A program made the translations under genes and the position numbers. This document shows, piece by piece, positions 8,602-17,349 of a stretch of DNA of 64,000 nucleotides. The DNA comes from Gracilimonas sp034520725 (lineage in GTDB: Bacteria > Bacteroidota > Rhodothermia > Balneolales > Balneolaceae). Each line of letters starts with the position of its first letter. Position 1 is the stretch's first letter. The notes beneath the pieces were generated by a model. It was not told the origin of the DNA. It was given only the letters and a program-made list of their open reading frames with translations, and did no database searches. The stretch is taken from assembly GCA_034520725.1 (NCBI GenBank), contig JAXHNH010000025.1, forward strand, positions 124,001 through 188,000, given 5' to 3'.

Positions 8602-9288
8602 CTAGTCATCATTGTCCGACCCGTCGTAATTACGAAGCTTTGGGATAGGCTGAATGAGTTCTTTAGAATTATTGGATGGATCATTCACTAATTCAGGAAC
8701 TCTAAAGACTGTCATATGAGGAAGCAGGTCATCTGCATTAAAACCTTTATCAATTAGTGATCTTGCATTCCCGTCTAGCCAGGATTCGTACTCTTTGCTT
8801 TTTAAGATAACCGGCATTCTTTCATCCAATGGCTCAACCAATGCATTTGCCGGCATGGTCAAAATGGCAAACGTATTAATTGTTCTTCCGTTTTTATCTT
8901 CAAAAGATGAACAAACCCCTGCAAATCCGGTTACATCATCTGAAATGACCCTCAGGTAAAAAGGTAGTGGATCTTCAACTGTTTCTTTCCATTTATAAAA
9001 ACCCGAGACCGGAATTATGCAGGCCTCCTTTTTAAGTTTTTCATCCCAATCCGGCGATTCTTTTACTTTCTCAATCTTGAATTCAGCTTCAGCCTCTTCT
9101 CCAACAGCATCCCGGTAACCCCATTCAAATGATTTAATAACCCTCTCACCATCCCTCATCAAAACTACAGGCATGACTGTACCAGGGATTACATTATAAT
9201 TGGGTTTGAACATGACCTCTGAACTTGACCCGACATCAAAGGCTTCTTCAACTTCTTTTTTTTGAGCTGCTAAAACATATCTTTCCAT
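8602..9288 (-). CDS. SRAP (YedK/HMCES-like) protein with catalytic residues replaced
   Basis: The SRAP fold is clear over 228 residues: YNVIPGTVMPV, WGYRDAV, ACIIPVSGFYKWKE, LTMPAN, ERMPVIL and ELIQPI all align with YedK. Active SRAP proteins start Met-Cys-Gly-Arg and use Cys2 to crosslink abasic sites. This one starts MERYVLAAQ with no Cys. The NAR(A/V)E motif reads FKIEKV, the catalytic Glu of GF(Y/F)EW is Lys99, and the His of (I/V)HDRMP is Asp155. The reading frame is intact and ATG is the natural start, so this is not a simple start error. It is probably a pseudo-enzyme that may still bind DNA; its role is unknown. Confidence 0.8.
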   Translation of the reverse strand: MERYVLAAQKKEVEEAFDVGSSSEVMFKPNYNVIPGTVMPVVLMRDGERVIKSFEWGYRDAVGEEAEAEFKIEKVKESPDWDEKLKKEACIIPVSGFYKWKETVEDPLPFYLRVISDDVTGFAGVCSSFEDKNGRTINTFAILTMPANALVEPLDERMPVILKSKEYESWLDGNARSLIDKGFNADDLLPHMTVFRVPELVNDPSNNSKELIQPIPKLRNYDGSDNDD

Positions 9289-9444
9289 AAACTATAAACT
9301 CATTTTTTACATTGGTTTTGTATGTAATAAACGAAAATTATTCCAAGTATTGCCCAATAATTTCTATCGCCCTCATATCCTGCCAATAATAGCACCCTGT
9401 AATTTCTATATTGGTGAACATTGAATTTTTAAACTTTGATCTAT

Positions 9445-10377
9445 ATGAAAAATCCTTTTTTTAATGCTGAAGAACAACGCTTACGTTCGTTGTTCAGGGT
9501 TTTACTTTTTCTGTTCCTGTTTAGTTTTGGTGTGGCCTTGCCTTCAATAATCCCATTTTCAGCCTTGAAATTCGTCGCTATCTCACTTCTGACTCTTGCA
9601 TTATATTACATCATGTTCAGATTTGTAGATCAGCGTTCATGGAGTCACTCCGGATTGATCATTGATAAAGTCTGGGTTAAAGAATTATTTGCAGGCATTG
9701 TAATCGCCGCATTTGTGATGGGAGTCATATTCTTACTTATCTGGCAAACTGAAGGACTTGAAATCAACGGCTTTGGATGGGAAAGAAACGGTCAGAAATT
9801 TTGGCTTATCCCAATTTCAGTATACCTGATTCAAATGGTTTCTGTTGGATTTTATGAGGAAGTACTATCGCGTGGATACCTTATACCAAACATTAAAGAA
9901 GGCTTTTCGATAGGAAATATCACGCCTTTTAAAGCTACTATTATCAGTATATTTATAAGTTCCACTCTGTTTGGCATTGCCCATGCTGCTAACCCGGATG
10001 CTTCATATACAGCCGTATTCAATATTCTTTTAGCGGGAATCATGTTGGCTATCCCATACATCATCACTGGAAGATTAGCCTTATCCATCGGGCTGCATTT
10101 TTCCTGGAATTTTTTCCAGGGTGGCGTCTTTGGTTTTCGAGTGAGCGGTATGGAGATCCGTAATTCAATTATTCAGATACAGCAAAATGGTCCTGAGTGG
10201 TGGACTGGTGGCGCATTCGGGCCTGAGGCAGGATTAGTTGGGATACTTGGTATCCTCACAATAATTCTGTTAACACTCGGCTATTTGCGCTACACAGGCG
10301 TAGGTTTAAGTGTAGCAGAACTATTTCAACTCCCTTATTCAGACTACAAATATTTGGATAAATCTAACATAACCTGA
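9445..10377 (+). CDS. CPBP family intramembrane glutamic endopeptidase (CAAX protease-like)
   Basis: About 310 residues with roughly eight membrane helices. The three family motifs are present: EE in YEEVLSRGYL (about 138-147), the FxxxH type in LFGIAHAANP, and HxxxN in IGLHFSWNFFQGG. These residues form the intramembrane active site of the Rce1/CPBP fold. The ATG at 9445 is preferred to the TTG at 9436, since the extra three codons add nothing conserved. Substrate unknown. Neighbours give no operon clue: it is followed 98 bases later by an unrelated gene with its own Shine-Dalgarno sequence. Confidence 0.85.
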   Translation: MKNPFFNAEEQRLRSLFRVLLFLFLFSFGVALPSIIPFSALKFVAISLLTLALYYIMFRFVDQRSWSHSGLIIDKVWVKELFAGIVIAAFVMGVIFLLIWQTEGLEINGFGWERNGQKFWLIPISVYLIQMVSVGFYEEVLSRGYLIPNIKEGFSIGNITPFKATIISIFISSTLFGIAHAANPDASYTAVFNILLAGIMLAIPYIITGRLALSIGLHFSWNFFQGGVFGFRVSGMEIRNSIIQIQQNGPEWWTGGAFGPEAGLVGILGILTIILLTLGYLRYTGVGLSVAELFQLPYSDYKYLDKSNIT

Positions 10378-10463
10378 GCTTCCGTAACTTTTTTTGTATA
10401 TTGATGAGTCTTCATTAAGTGAAGATAAGATCTTTGAAAATTGAACTATAACGCCAAAACAAA

Positions 10464-10478
10464 AGAGGTGTAACATTG
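10464..10478 (+). promoter_or_regulatory. Strong Shine-Dalgarno sequence supporting a TTG start
   Basis: AGAGGTG lies 5 bases upstream of the TTG at 10476. Most genes in this window lack a clear SD, so this one supports the unusual start codon. Confidence 0.6.
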
Positions 10479-12047
10479 TCTTTTGAAGAATTTGGCTTAA
10501 GCCCCGAGTTAATGAGCGGGCTGGCCGACCTACGAATTGAAGAACCTACACCTCTCCAGAATGAAGTTATTCCATCGGTATTACAAGGCAAACATATGCT
10601 TGTAAAAACTGAAACCGATGATGATGGAGTATTTTTGATACCTGCTTTGCAGAAATTAACTACCTATGGAGAGGTTAGTGGCACTAAAGTTTTAATATTA
10701 ACACCATCTATTGAGCGAGCTAAAGCACTGGATGAAACGGTTTGGGCTATGGGTTACCATGCGCAGATCAGCAGTGCTTCACTTTCCATGAAAGGAAACC
10801 GAGAGGAGCAAGAGCAAGCAATAAAAGATGGTGCCCCGGTAGTAATCGCAAATCCGGGACGTTTAATTGAAATACTGGAAAAAAATAAACTCAAGCTTTC
10901 CCACGTGGACCTAGTTGTCATAGACCAAGCCCACGGCATGGAAAACTATAACCTGGTGAACCGGGTTAAAGATATCATGAAGGTTGTTGAGAGTACCCCC
11001 CAGTTGCTTATATTTTCCAAATCCAATAATAAAGCAACTCAGTCTTTATCCTCTGCTTTACTAAAAGATCCAAGTATCATCGGATTTGATGAAGATGCAC
11101 TTTCTCAGGATTCTAATGGGCAGAAAGAAGAAACTAAATCTGAGACTCAAAAAGAACAAACCGAAAACGGACAGCAAGAGGAGTTCATTCTGGATCAGGA
11201 AGAAGTGAACCGTAAACTTGAAGAAGCCACCGTAAGCGTTGTACTCAATCCTGAGGAAAGTGATAACGATGAAAGTGATGATTCTTCAAAGGATCAAAGT
11301 TCTGATACGGAAGAAGAAGATCCTACTGTACCTGAAGATCTGACTCAGGCTTACATTTATGTACCTCCAAGAGCCAAGATCTCAACCCTACTTGCTCATC
11401 TGGAAAAAACACTGACTGATAAGATAGTTGTGTTCGCTGCCTCCAAAAGAACCACTGATCGCCTGTTCAGAATCATCCGTAAGAAGGGATGGGGTGTGGT
11501 TAGTATTAATGAAGGTTTGAAGCAGGAATACTATGATGAGCGCTTCGGTAAATTTATATCAGGTGATATGAAGATCCTACTGGTTGGCGGGTTATCAGCT
11601 ACTGAAGTAGAGCTTAATGAAGTCAAGCAGGTTATAAACTACGACGTCCCAAGCGAAGTGGAAGAGTATAAATACCGGGCTGAACTTGTCGGTAGCGGCA
11701 AAGCTGCTCGTATGGTCTCTCTGGTATCCAAAATGGATAAGGATGATATAGATGAGATCGTGAAGAAAGTAGGATATGCTCCTACTGAGATCCCACTTCC
11801 TGAAGAAGTCAAAGAGAAAAAAGGACGCTCTAAAAAGCAATCCAATTCAAATAAGAGCAAGAGCAAAAAGAAAAAAGATAGTAAACAGGACAGGAAACGC
11901 AGAAAGCCTAAAAAGGAAAAGAAAACCAACAGTCTTCCGCGACCTTCTTATGATGGTCTTTCCGGAGGAAAAGAAGGAAAAGGAAAACGACCTGCCCCAG
12001 GATCCAAAGATGGAGCTTTTGGGTGGATCAAAAAGTTATTCGACTGA
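10476..12047 (+). CDS. DEAD-box helicase-like protein with degenerate ATPase motifs
   Basis: 523 residues with the two-lobe DEAD-box plan but without its catalytic motifs. The Q motif is kept (EEPTPLQNEVIP, about 22-33). Motif I (AxTGSGKT) reads VKTETDDDG at 43-51, so the P-loop is lost. Motif II reads DQAH (150-153) instead of DEAD, and motif III SAT is not recognisable. Only ANPGRL (motif Ib) is normal. In the second lobe, motifs V and VI read GGLSATEVEL and YRAELVGSGKA, lacking the RGID and HRIGRTGR residues. An acidic linker (about 205-290) joins the lobes and a Lys-rich tail (about 445-490) follows. Probably an RNA-binding pseudo-helicase. Confidence 0.8.
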   Translation: MSFEEFGLSPELMSGLADLRIEEPTPLQNEVIPSVLQGKHMLVKTETDDDGVFLIPALQKLTTYGEVSGTKVLILTPSIERAKALDETVWAMGYHAQISSASLSMKGNREEQEQAIKDGAPVVIANPGRLIEILEKNKLKLSHVDLVVIDQAHGMENYNLVNRVKDIMKVVESTPQLLIFSKSNNKATQSLSSALLKDPSIIGFDEDALSQDSNGQKEETKSETQKEQTENGQQEEFILDQEEVNRKLEEATVSVVLNPEESDNDESDDSSKDQSSDTEEEDPTVPEDLTQAYIYVPPRAKISTLLAHLEKTLTDKIVVFAASKRTTDRLFRIIRKKGWGVVSINEGLKQEYYDERFGKFISGDMKILLVGGLSATEVELNEVKQVINYDVPSEVEEYKYRAELVGSGKAARMVSLVSKMDKDDIDEIVKKVGYAPTEIPLPEEVKEKKGRSKKQSNSNKSKSKKKKDSKQDRKRRKPKKEKKTNSLPRPSYDGLSGGKEGKGKRPAPGSKDGAFGWIKKLFD

Positions 12048-12076
12048 TCCTCACTTTTGTCTTTGAATTTATTAAA

Positions 12077-12107
12077 GGGCTCATCTTTTTAGATGCGCCC
12101 TTTTTTT
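12077..12107 (+). terminator. Rho-independent terminator after the pseudo-helicase gene
   Basis: Stem GGGC-TCATCT / AGATGC-GCCC around a T loop (12077-12100), followed by seven T residues. It sits 29 bases after the stop. Confidence 0.85.
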
Positions 12108-12188
12108 ATGCTCTTTAACACAAAATTTTGGCATTTCCTGCCTGATTTCCTACCATCCTACTCCTTTTGAAATTAATAAGCAGAGCCT

Positions 12189-13754
12189 ATGAGTAATGAT
12201 TTTGCCGGTACAAAAAAGAAGTGGAAGGACCCGAAAACACGTAGAAAAATTGGAATCGGTCTAATCCTGACGCTTGTGATTGCCGGAATATATGCGGGAG
12301 TCAATGAGGTATTTCCGGAACAAAATGGTCATTACGGTTTTTGGTCCATCATGCCCCCTTTGGTTGCCATCGTGTTGGCATTTTACACTCGTGAAGTGGT
12401 TAGCTCCCTATTTATTGGGATCTGTTTGGGGGGTGTTATTTCAGGAAAGATCAATATCGTACAAGATTTTTTAATTCCCTCTGTTGGAACCGAAAGTTTT
12501 GCTTTGATCATTATTGTGTATTTATGGGCATTGGGTGGTTTGATCGGAATCTGGACTCGAACAGGGGGAGCGGAACGATTTGCCGTGTGGGCAGGCCAAA
12601 AAATGGTAAGTGGCCCACAAACAGCTAAATTCTTTACATGGCTGATGGGTTTGACATTTCATCAGGGAGGGACTATCAGTACGGTTTTAACAGGTGCAAC
12701 TGTTAGACCTATAGCCGATAAGCATAAGGTCTCGCACGAAGAGCTCGCCTATATGGTTGATTCAACCGCCTCACCCGCAGCAACCATCATCCCTTTTAAT
12801 GTTTGGCCTTTCTATGTTGGTGGTTTGATAATCGGTACAATGCCATTTCTTGAAACTACTCAACAAAGCGTCGCATTTTTCATTTCCGCGTTACCCTATA
12901 ATTTCTATGCGATCTTTGCAGTTCTGTTAACATTACTCTTTGCCTGGGATAAATTTCCATTCGTACCCGGTAAAAAAATGCGGGCTGCTATCAAAAGAGC
13001 GAGGTCAGGAAACGGACTCGATCGTGAAGGGGCAAACCCAATGGCCGCTGATGAGTTGACTCAAAGTAAAGTTCCTGATGGATACAACCCGGGTCTTATC
13101 GACTTCTTTGGACCTATTGGAACACTATTAGGCGTTGCAATACTTCCATATCTGGTTACGAGATTTTTCATGGGAATGGGACAAAACGCCGTTTTACCTA
13201 TTGCTGAAGCATTCATACTAGCAGTTCTGGCCGGGTTTGGAATCGCATTAGTTAAAGGCATGAAGCTTCAAGAAGTGATCAATGGTTTCATTGATGGGTG
13301 TAAAGGCGTCACGATCGGAGCGGTAATACTAGCTCTCGCTGTAACATTAAAAGAAGTGGCTGACGCGGTAGGAACTGCTCCTTATGTTGTTGAACTTGTT
13401 GGTGATGTCATTCCCGCTTTTTTACTACCCGGTTTATTCATGGTATTATGTATGCTTATTGCTTTTTCAACCGGCACTTCCTGGGGTACCTATGCAGTCG
13501 TTTTCCCAGTCGCCATTCCCCTGGCATGGGCCGTTGTACCCGACCCATTTTTTCTGACTCTATGCTTTTCTGCTGTGATAGGTGGGGCTGTTTTCGGCGA
13601 TCAGTGTTCTCCAATATCTGATACAACCATTCTCTCTTCACTTGCAACAGGTTGTGACCTTATGGATCACGTTCAAACTCAATTCCCATTAGCAATTTTA
13701 GCTGGAACATTGGCAGTATTCACTTATGCAGCAATGGTGTTAGTCTTTGTTTAG
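12189..13754 (+). CDS. Na+/H+ antiporter, NhaC family
   Basis: A 521-residue inner-membrane protein with roughly 11-12 hydrophobic helices. It resembles the long NhaC-family antiporters: HQGGTISTVLTGATVRP, MVDSTASPAATIIPFNVWPFY and the C-terminal FGDQCSPISDTTILSS are characteristic. It would exchange external H+ for internal Na+, consistent with a saline habitat. A hydrophilic loop of about 60 residues (about 255-310) lies in the middle. The gene has its own upstream terminator, so it is probably monocistronic. Confidence 0.88.
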   Translation: MSNDFAGTKKKWKDPKTRRKIGIGLILTLVIAGIYAGVNEVFPEQNGHYGFWSIMPPLVAIVLAFYTREVVSSLFIGICLGGVISGKINIVQDFLIPSVGTESFALIIIVYLWALGGLIGIWTRTGGAERFAVWAGQKMVSGPQTAKFFTWLMGLTFHQGGTISTVLTGATVRPIADKHKVSHEELAYMVDSTASPAATIIPFNVWPFYVGGLIIGTMPFLETTQQSVAFFISALPYNFYAIFAVLLTLLFAWDKFPFVPGKKMRAAIKRARSGNGLDREGANPMAADELTQSKVPDGYNPGLIDFFGPIGTLLGVAILPYLVTRFFMGMGQNAVLPIAEAFILAVLAGFGIALVKGMKLQEVINGFIDGCKGVTIGAVILALAVTLKEVADAVGTAPYVVELVGDVIPAFLLPGLFMVLCMLIAFSTGTSWGTYAVVFPVAIPLAWAVVPDPFFLTLCFSAVIGGAVFGDQCSPISDTTILSSLATGCDLMDHVQTQFPLAILAGTLAVFTYAAMVLVFV

Positions 13755-13785
13755 TAGCAAATATCAGAAATTACAGCTCCTTTAC

Positions 13786-13815
13786 GTTACAAATATTAAA
13801 ATATTCTCATGTAAC
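13786..13815. promoter_or_regulatory. Inverted repeat upstream of the sigma-54 activator
   Basis: GTTACA (13786-13791) / TGTAAC (13810-13815) enclosing AATATT-AA-AATATT. It lies about 140 bases before the activator start and could be an autoregulatory operator or a weak end signal for the antiporter gene. Only the symmetry is seen; the role is inferred. Confidence 0.35.
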
Positions 13816-13953
13816 ATAAACAGAATATATATTACAATAGTAATCAGCGTTGGTAACAGTTAATGGGTAGCTGTCATTAAGTATATAATACGAAAAGAGA
13901 AGGTTTAACAATGGGTATATTGTATAAAACCGTTATCTGTCTTGGGGGTAAGT

Positions 13954-14964
13954 ATGTCCAAAGGTGATAACGAATGGATTCATGAATCTGCCGAAATTAC
14001 TGAATTAAAACGAAAGGCTTTAAGGGTAGCTAAATCTAAAGTACCGGTCCTATTAACAGGAGAGAACGGAACTGGTAAAGAGGTACTTGCGCATTTTATT
14101 CATAATAATTCTGCACCTAAAGAAGTAGTCGACAAAAAACCTTTCATAATAGTCAATTGTGGGGCAATGCCCGAAGATTTGATAGAAAGTGAGTTATTTG
14201 GCTATGACAAAGGTGCTTTTACAGGAGCTGATACCAATAAAGAAGGAGCTTTTGAACTAGCAGATGGCGGCACCTTATTCTTAGATGAAGTCGGAGAATT
14301 ATCTTTAAACGCTCAGGTAAAACTTCTAAGAGCTGTTGAGTACCAATCATTTAGACGATTAGGTGGAAAAAAGGAGATCAAAGTCGATGTCAGGATCATC
14401 TCTGCCACAAATGTCATACTCCATGATGCTATCAAAGCAGGAGATTTCAGACAAGACCTTTTCTACAGGTTAAATGTGATCGAATTATATGTACCTGCCT
14501 TAAGACACAGAAAAGATGAGATCCCACTTCTGACAGAACATTTTCTAAAGGTCTTTTCTGAAAAATATAACATCAACAAACTCTACATTGACAAAGATTG
14601 TCTTGCGTGTTTTAAAAGATATAACTGGCCAGGGAATGTGCGGGAACTAAAAAACATCATAGAAAGATGTGTCGTATTATCTAAGGATGGTGTTATCGAC
14701 AAAAGCGTACTCCCTCCTCATATTGTAACGGAAGACTGTATGCGATCCGTAAATAATTCATCAAATAATAATCGAACAGCAAAACACTTTCTCGAGATAG
14801 AGATCGGTACACCATTTGATGAAATCGAAAAAAAGGTCATTCATCAAACGCTGTCTTCATGCAATAATAACAAGTCAGAAGCAGCTAATATACTTGGGGT
14901 AAGCAGAAAAACATTACATAACAAACTTAATAAATACGAATCAACATCAGAAGAAATTGAATAA
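13954..14964 (+). CDS. Sigma-54-dependent transcriptional activator (AAA+ plus Fis-type HTH, no receiver)
   Basis: 336 residues from ATG 13954, which is preferred to TTG 13942 because a G-run lies just upstream. The AAA+ core is complete: Walker A GENGTGKE (36-43), the sigma-54 contact loop GAFTGA (87-92), Walker B LFLDEV (108-113) and the R-finger region DLFYRLNV. Sensor 2 is in WPGNVRELKN. The C-terminus has a Fis-type HTH (NNKSEAANILGVSRKTLHNKL). There is no receiver, GAF or PAS domain, so activity must be set by another protein or by its own level. It borders the EPS locus, whose divergent operons have sigma-54-like promoters, and is the natural candidate for their activator. Confidence 0.9.
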   Translation: MSKGDNEWIHESAEITELKRKALRVAKSKVPVLLTGENGTGKEVLAHFIHNNSAPKEVVDKKPFIIVNCGAMPEDLIESELFGYDKGAFTGADTNKEGAFELADGGTLFLDEVGELSLNAQVKLLRAVEYQSFRRLGGKKEIKVDVRIISATNVILHDAIKAGDFRQDLFYRLNVIELYVPALRHRKDEIPLLTEHFLKVFSEKYNINKLYIDKDCLACFKRYNWPGNVRELKNIIERCVVLSKDGVIDKSVLPPHIVTEDCMRSVNNSSNNNRTAKHFLEIEIGTPFDEIEKKVIHQTLSSCNNNKSEAANILGVSRKTLHNKLNKYESTSEEIE

Positions 14965-14967
14965 ATT

Positions 14968-16098
14968 TTAGTTTCCAAGCTGAGTTGCTACTTCATCTGA
15001 AAGCTCTTTAGAACCGGTTATCTCCCAGACTATCATTCCACCCACTCCCTTTTCTCTTGCATAGTCAAATTTAGCTCTTATTGTACGGACATTATCAAAG
15101 CTAATAAATTGATTATCTGTGCCATACCAGGCAGCTTTGGCATTCTCGTCCCATTGTGGATCTGTGGCAATGCCAGGAAATTCCTCTACCAAATTATCAT
15201 AACTAGTTTCGCCATAACGCCGAGTAGCTCCTGATGCATCCTGTTCGGGGGTATTCACCCCTGTCCACACATAACCGTACAGATCGATCCCAAAACCCAA
15301 TTTCTCAAGAGGTACTCCAGCTTCTTGAAATTTATTGACTAACTGTTCAATGTTTGGATACTCAGTACCTGAGCCTGGTATATTAACTACTTCACTACCT
15401 CCTGAGGGATTATAAATCGGCGAATTATGCCAGCTATACCATCCTCCCCAGGCACCTGACAGATCATAGGTCATAATGTTAATCTGATCAAAATATTCTT
15501 CCGCAGCAGCAAAGGCAACGGCGGCGTTCCCTCCAGTCATAGATGCACCGGTTATAATGGCATTAGGAATTTTTTGCCGCAATAACTCCATAAAATTCTC
15601 GAAACTTTCTGCATCAGGGACCGGTTCCGGGTCGATATCTACTCCATCAAAGCCCCAATCGTTCATAAAATCTGCAATACCCTGTGCAATGGTCTCAGGT
15701 TGTGTTTCGATACACTCTCTAAAGGCTTCATTTCCAGCCCCACCAAAAGACATTATTGCCTGCACGTTGTTTGCCTGAGCGTCTTCTGTAAATGCAATTA
15801 TCCGATCCGGTGATATATTTTCCCACGCTTCAGGTTCACCCGGCAAACAGGTACTCTCTGATATTCTTTGAGCAAAAAATATCCCGTGAGTGAAAGCATT
15901 CCAGTTCAATTCCTCCCGTCCAGTGTTCCCCCAGTTACCATGGCCTCCAACATTATAATTCCAGCTTGCGACATAACCGGATACCCACATCCCGGAGTTA
16001 GGTACTGGTTCTTTTTTATCTGACTCATCATCAGTACTAAAAAAATTACACTGCACTAAGATAAATAGCGATAGAAAAAGGATGATCTTTTGAGTCAT
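14968..16098 (-). CDS. Secreted lipoprotein, glycoside hydrolase family 18, catalytic motif intact
   Basis: A 376-residue chitinase-like TIM barrel. A lipobox (FILVQC, Cys17) marks a lipoprotein. SFGG (about 117-120) is the second conserved strand. The catalytic motif DxxDxDxE is complete in FDGVDIDPE (D151, D154, D156, E158), and MTYDLSG and GGMIVWEI close the barrel. GH18 enzymes cleave beta-1,4-GlcNAc chains. Its place as the last gene of the leftward EPS operon suggests it trims or releases an N-acetylhexosamine-containing exopolysaccharide rather than feeding on chitin. It is a paralogue of the next gene. Its stop faces the stop of the sigma-54 activator with 3 bases between. Confidence 0.88.
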   Translation of the reverse strand: MTQKIILFLSLFILVQCNFFSTDDESDKKEPVPNSGMWVSGYVASWNYNVGGHGNWGNTGREELNWNAFTHGIFFAQRISESTCLPGEPEAWENISPDRIIAFTEDAQANNVQAIMSFGGAGNEAFRECIETQPETIAQGIADFMNDWGFDGVDIDPEPVPDAESFENFMELLRQKIPNAIITGASMTGGNAAVAFAAAEEYFDQINIMTYDLSGAWGGWYSWHNSPIYNPSGGSEVVNIPGSGTEYPNIEQLVNKFQEAGVPLEKLGFGIDLYGYVWTGVNTPEQDASGATRRYGETSYDNLVEEFPGIATDPQWDENAKAAWYGTDNQFISFDNVRTIRAKFDYAREKGVGGMIVWEITGSKELSDEVATQLGN

Positions 16099-16136
16099 TT
16101 GTTTACCAAGTTTGTATTTAATTATTTTAAATTCGG

Positions 16137-17348
16137 TTAGTCAAATTGGTGAAGTTTCTTCTTTACTGTTTGTATTAATTCGTCTCTTTGGTCGACGCTT
16201 TCTTCCCTCAAAAAACCACCTGACAATTCCCATATCAGCAGACCTCCGATCCCTTCTTTTCTAACAAAATCGAACTTTTCTTCAATGGATCGACTATCGT
16301 CGAAAGAAACAAAAGTAGCAGGGTCATCAATACTTAAATAAGGTACTTTTGCGGCTTTATCCCACAAAGATTTAGACATATCATACTTTTCGTGCAGTTC
16401 AAAATATGGAGTTCCACCATACCAGGGAACGGTAGGTACATTATTCTCTGACCAATCTTCCATTGGCTCTTTTACACCACTCCATTCATAACCATAAAAG
16501 CTTGCTGCAATGCCAATTTTTTTCCTATCTATACCTGCATTGAGGTAATCTTTTAACCTTAACTCTATAGAAGGCAATGGTATTTCCCCAGCCATTGGAA
16601 AAGTAAAACCACCGTTATACAGTGGAGTATTATGCCAGGTAACCCAACCCTGAAATGGTCTACTCATATTGTATGTAGCAATGTTGATCTGATCAACCTT
16701 ATCCTGTATTCCGGCATAAATATTTGGTTGGTTGACCGATGCTACTGTAAGTAGTGCACGATCTAATAGTGGTGTGCTAATATTATGTAGTGCATTCGAT
16801 AGTTCACTAACAAAAACGTAAATACTATCGGAGTCAGAAGCTTGTAATGGTTGCATATCAAGGTCTACCCCGTCAAAACCCCACTCACTTACAACTCCAG
16901 TAATATTTCGGACAAAATCAGATCTGTTTTCATCCGAAATGGCTTCGAGAAAATTATCCTTCGTGTTATAACCACCAATGGTGATCAGGATAGGTTTATT
17001 ATTTTGATGTGCCGCCTGAATGATTGATTCTAATCGGTCAGGATTTACATTTTTATAATCAACAATTGGGGTCAGGCTGGATCCTGAATCAGGTTTTATA
17101 CTAAAATAAAACAAGTGAGTAAAAGCATCCCAATCAATATCGTTTGTTTCTAAATGCCCCCAGGTTTTACCGTTCACGGATCCATCTACCACATGGTTCC
17201 ATGACGCCAGGTAAGCAGAAACCCAAATATCACCTGAATAAAAAATATCACCTTTAGGTTCATGAAAAAGGGAGCATGAGTTAATAAATATCAGGATCAG
17301 CAATACTCCCAGAATCTTCACACCAAATTTTTCGTCTTTGTGTTTCAT
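16137..17348 (-). CDS. Secreted GH18-like lipoprotein with catalytic Glu replaced by Gln
   Basis: 403 residues, clearly a paralogue of the adjacent GH18 gene: both have WVS-Y-ASWN near the start, LSG-type strand ends and a G-GG-(L/M)-I-WE close. It carries a lipobox (INSC, Cys25). The barrel motif reads FDGVDLDMQ (D159, D162, D164, Q166): the proton-donor Glu is Gln. Such a change usually abolishes hydrolysis in GH18 and is known from lectin-like relatives, so it may bind the polymer without cutting it. It starts one base after the stop of the WecA-fusion gene, so it is translated as part of the EPS operon. Confidence 0.85.
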   Translation of the reverse strand: MKHKDEKFGVKILGVLLILIFINSCSLFHEPKGDIFYSGDIWVSAYLASWNHVVDGSVNGKTWGHLETNDIDWDAFTHLFYFSIKPDSGSSLTPIVDYKNVNPDRLESIIQAAHQNNKPILITIGGYNTKDNFLEAISDENRSDFVRNITGVVSEWGFDGVDLDMQPLQASDSDSIYVFVSELSNALHNISTPLLDRALLTVASVNQPNIYAGIQDKVDQINIATYNMSRPFQGWVTWHNTPLYNGGFTFPMAGEIPLPSIELRLKDYLNAGIDRKKIGIAASFYGYEWSGVKEPMEDWSENNVPTVPWYGGTPYFELHEKYDMSKSLWDKAAKVPYLSIDDPATFVSFDDSRSIEEKFDFVRKEGIGGLLIWELSGGFLREESVDQRDELIQTVKKKLHQFD

Positions 17349-17349
17349 C

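Noticed and set aside
11639..12066. Reading frames overlapping the Lys-rich tail of the DEAD-box-like gene on both strands
   Set aside because: Low-complexity shadows of the AAA/AAG-rich tail. No start signal or conserved motif.
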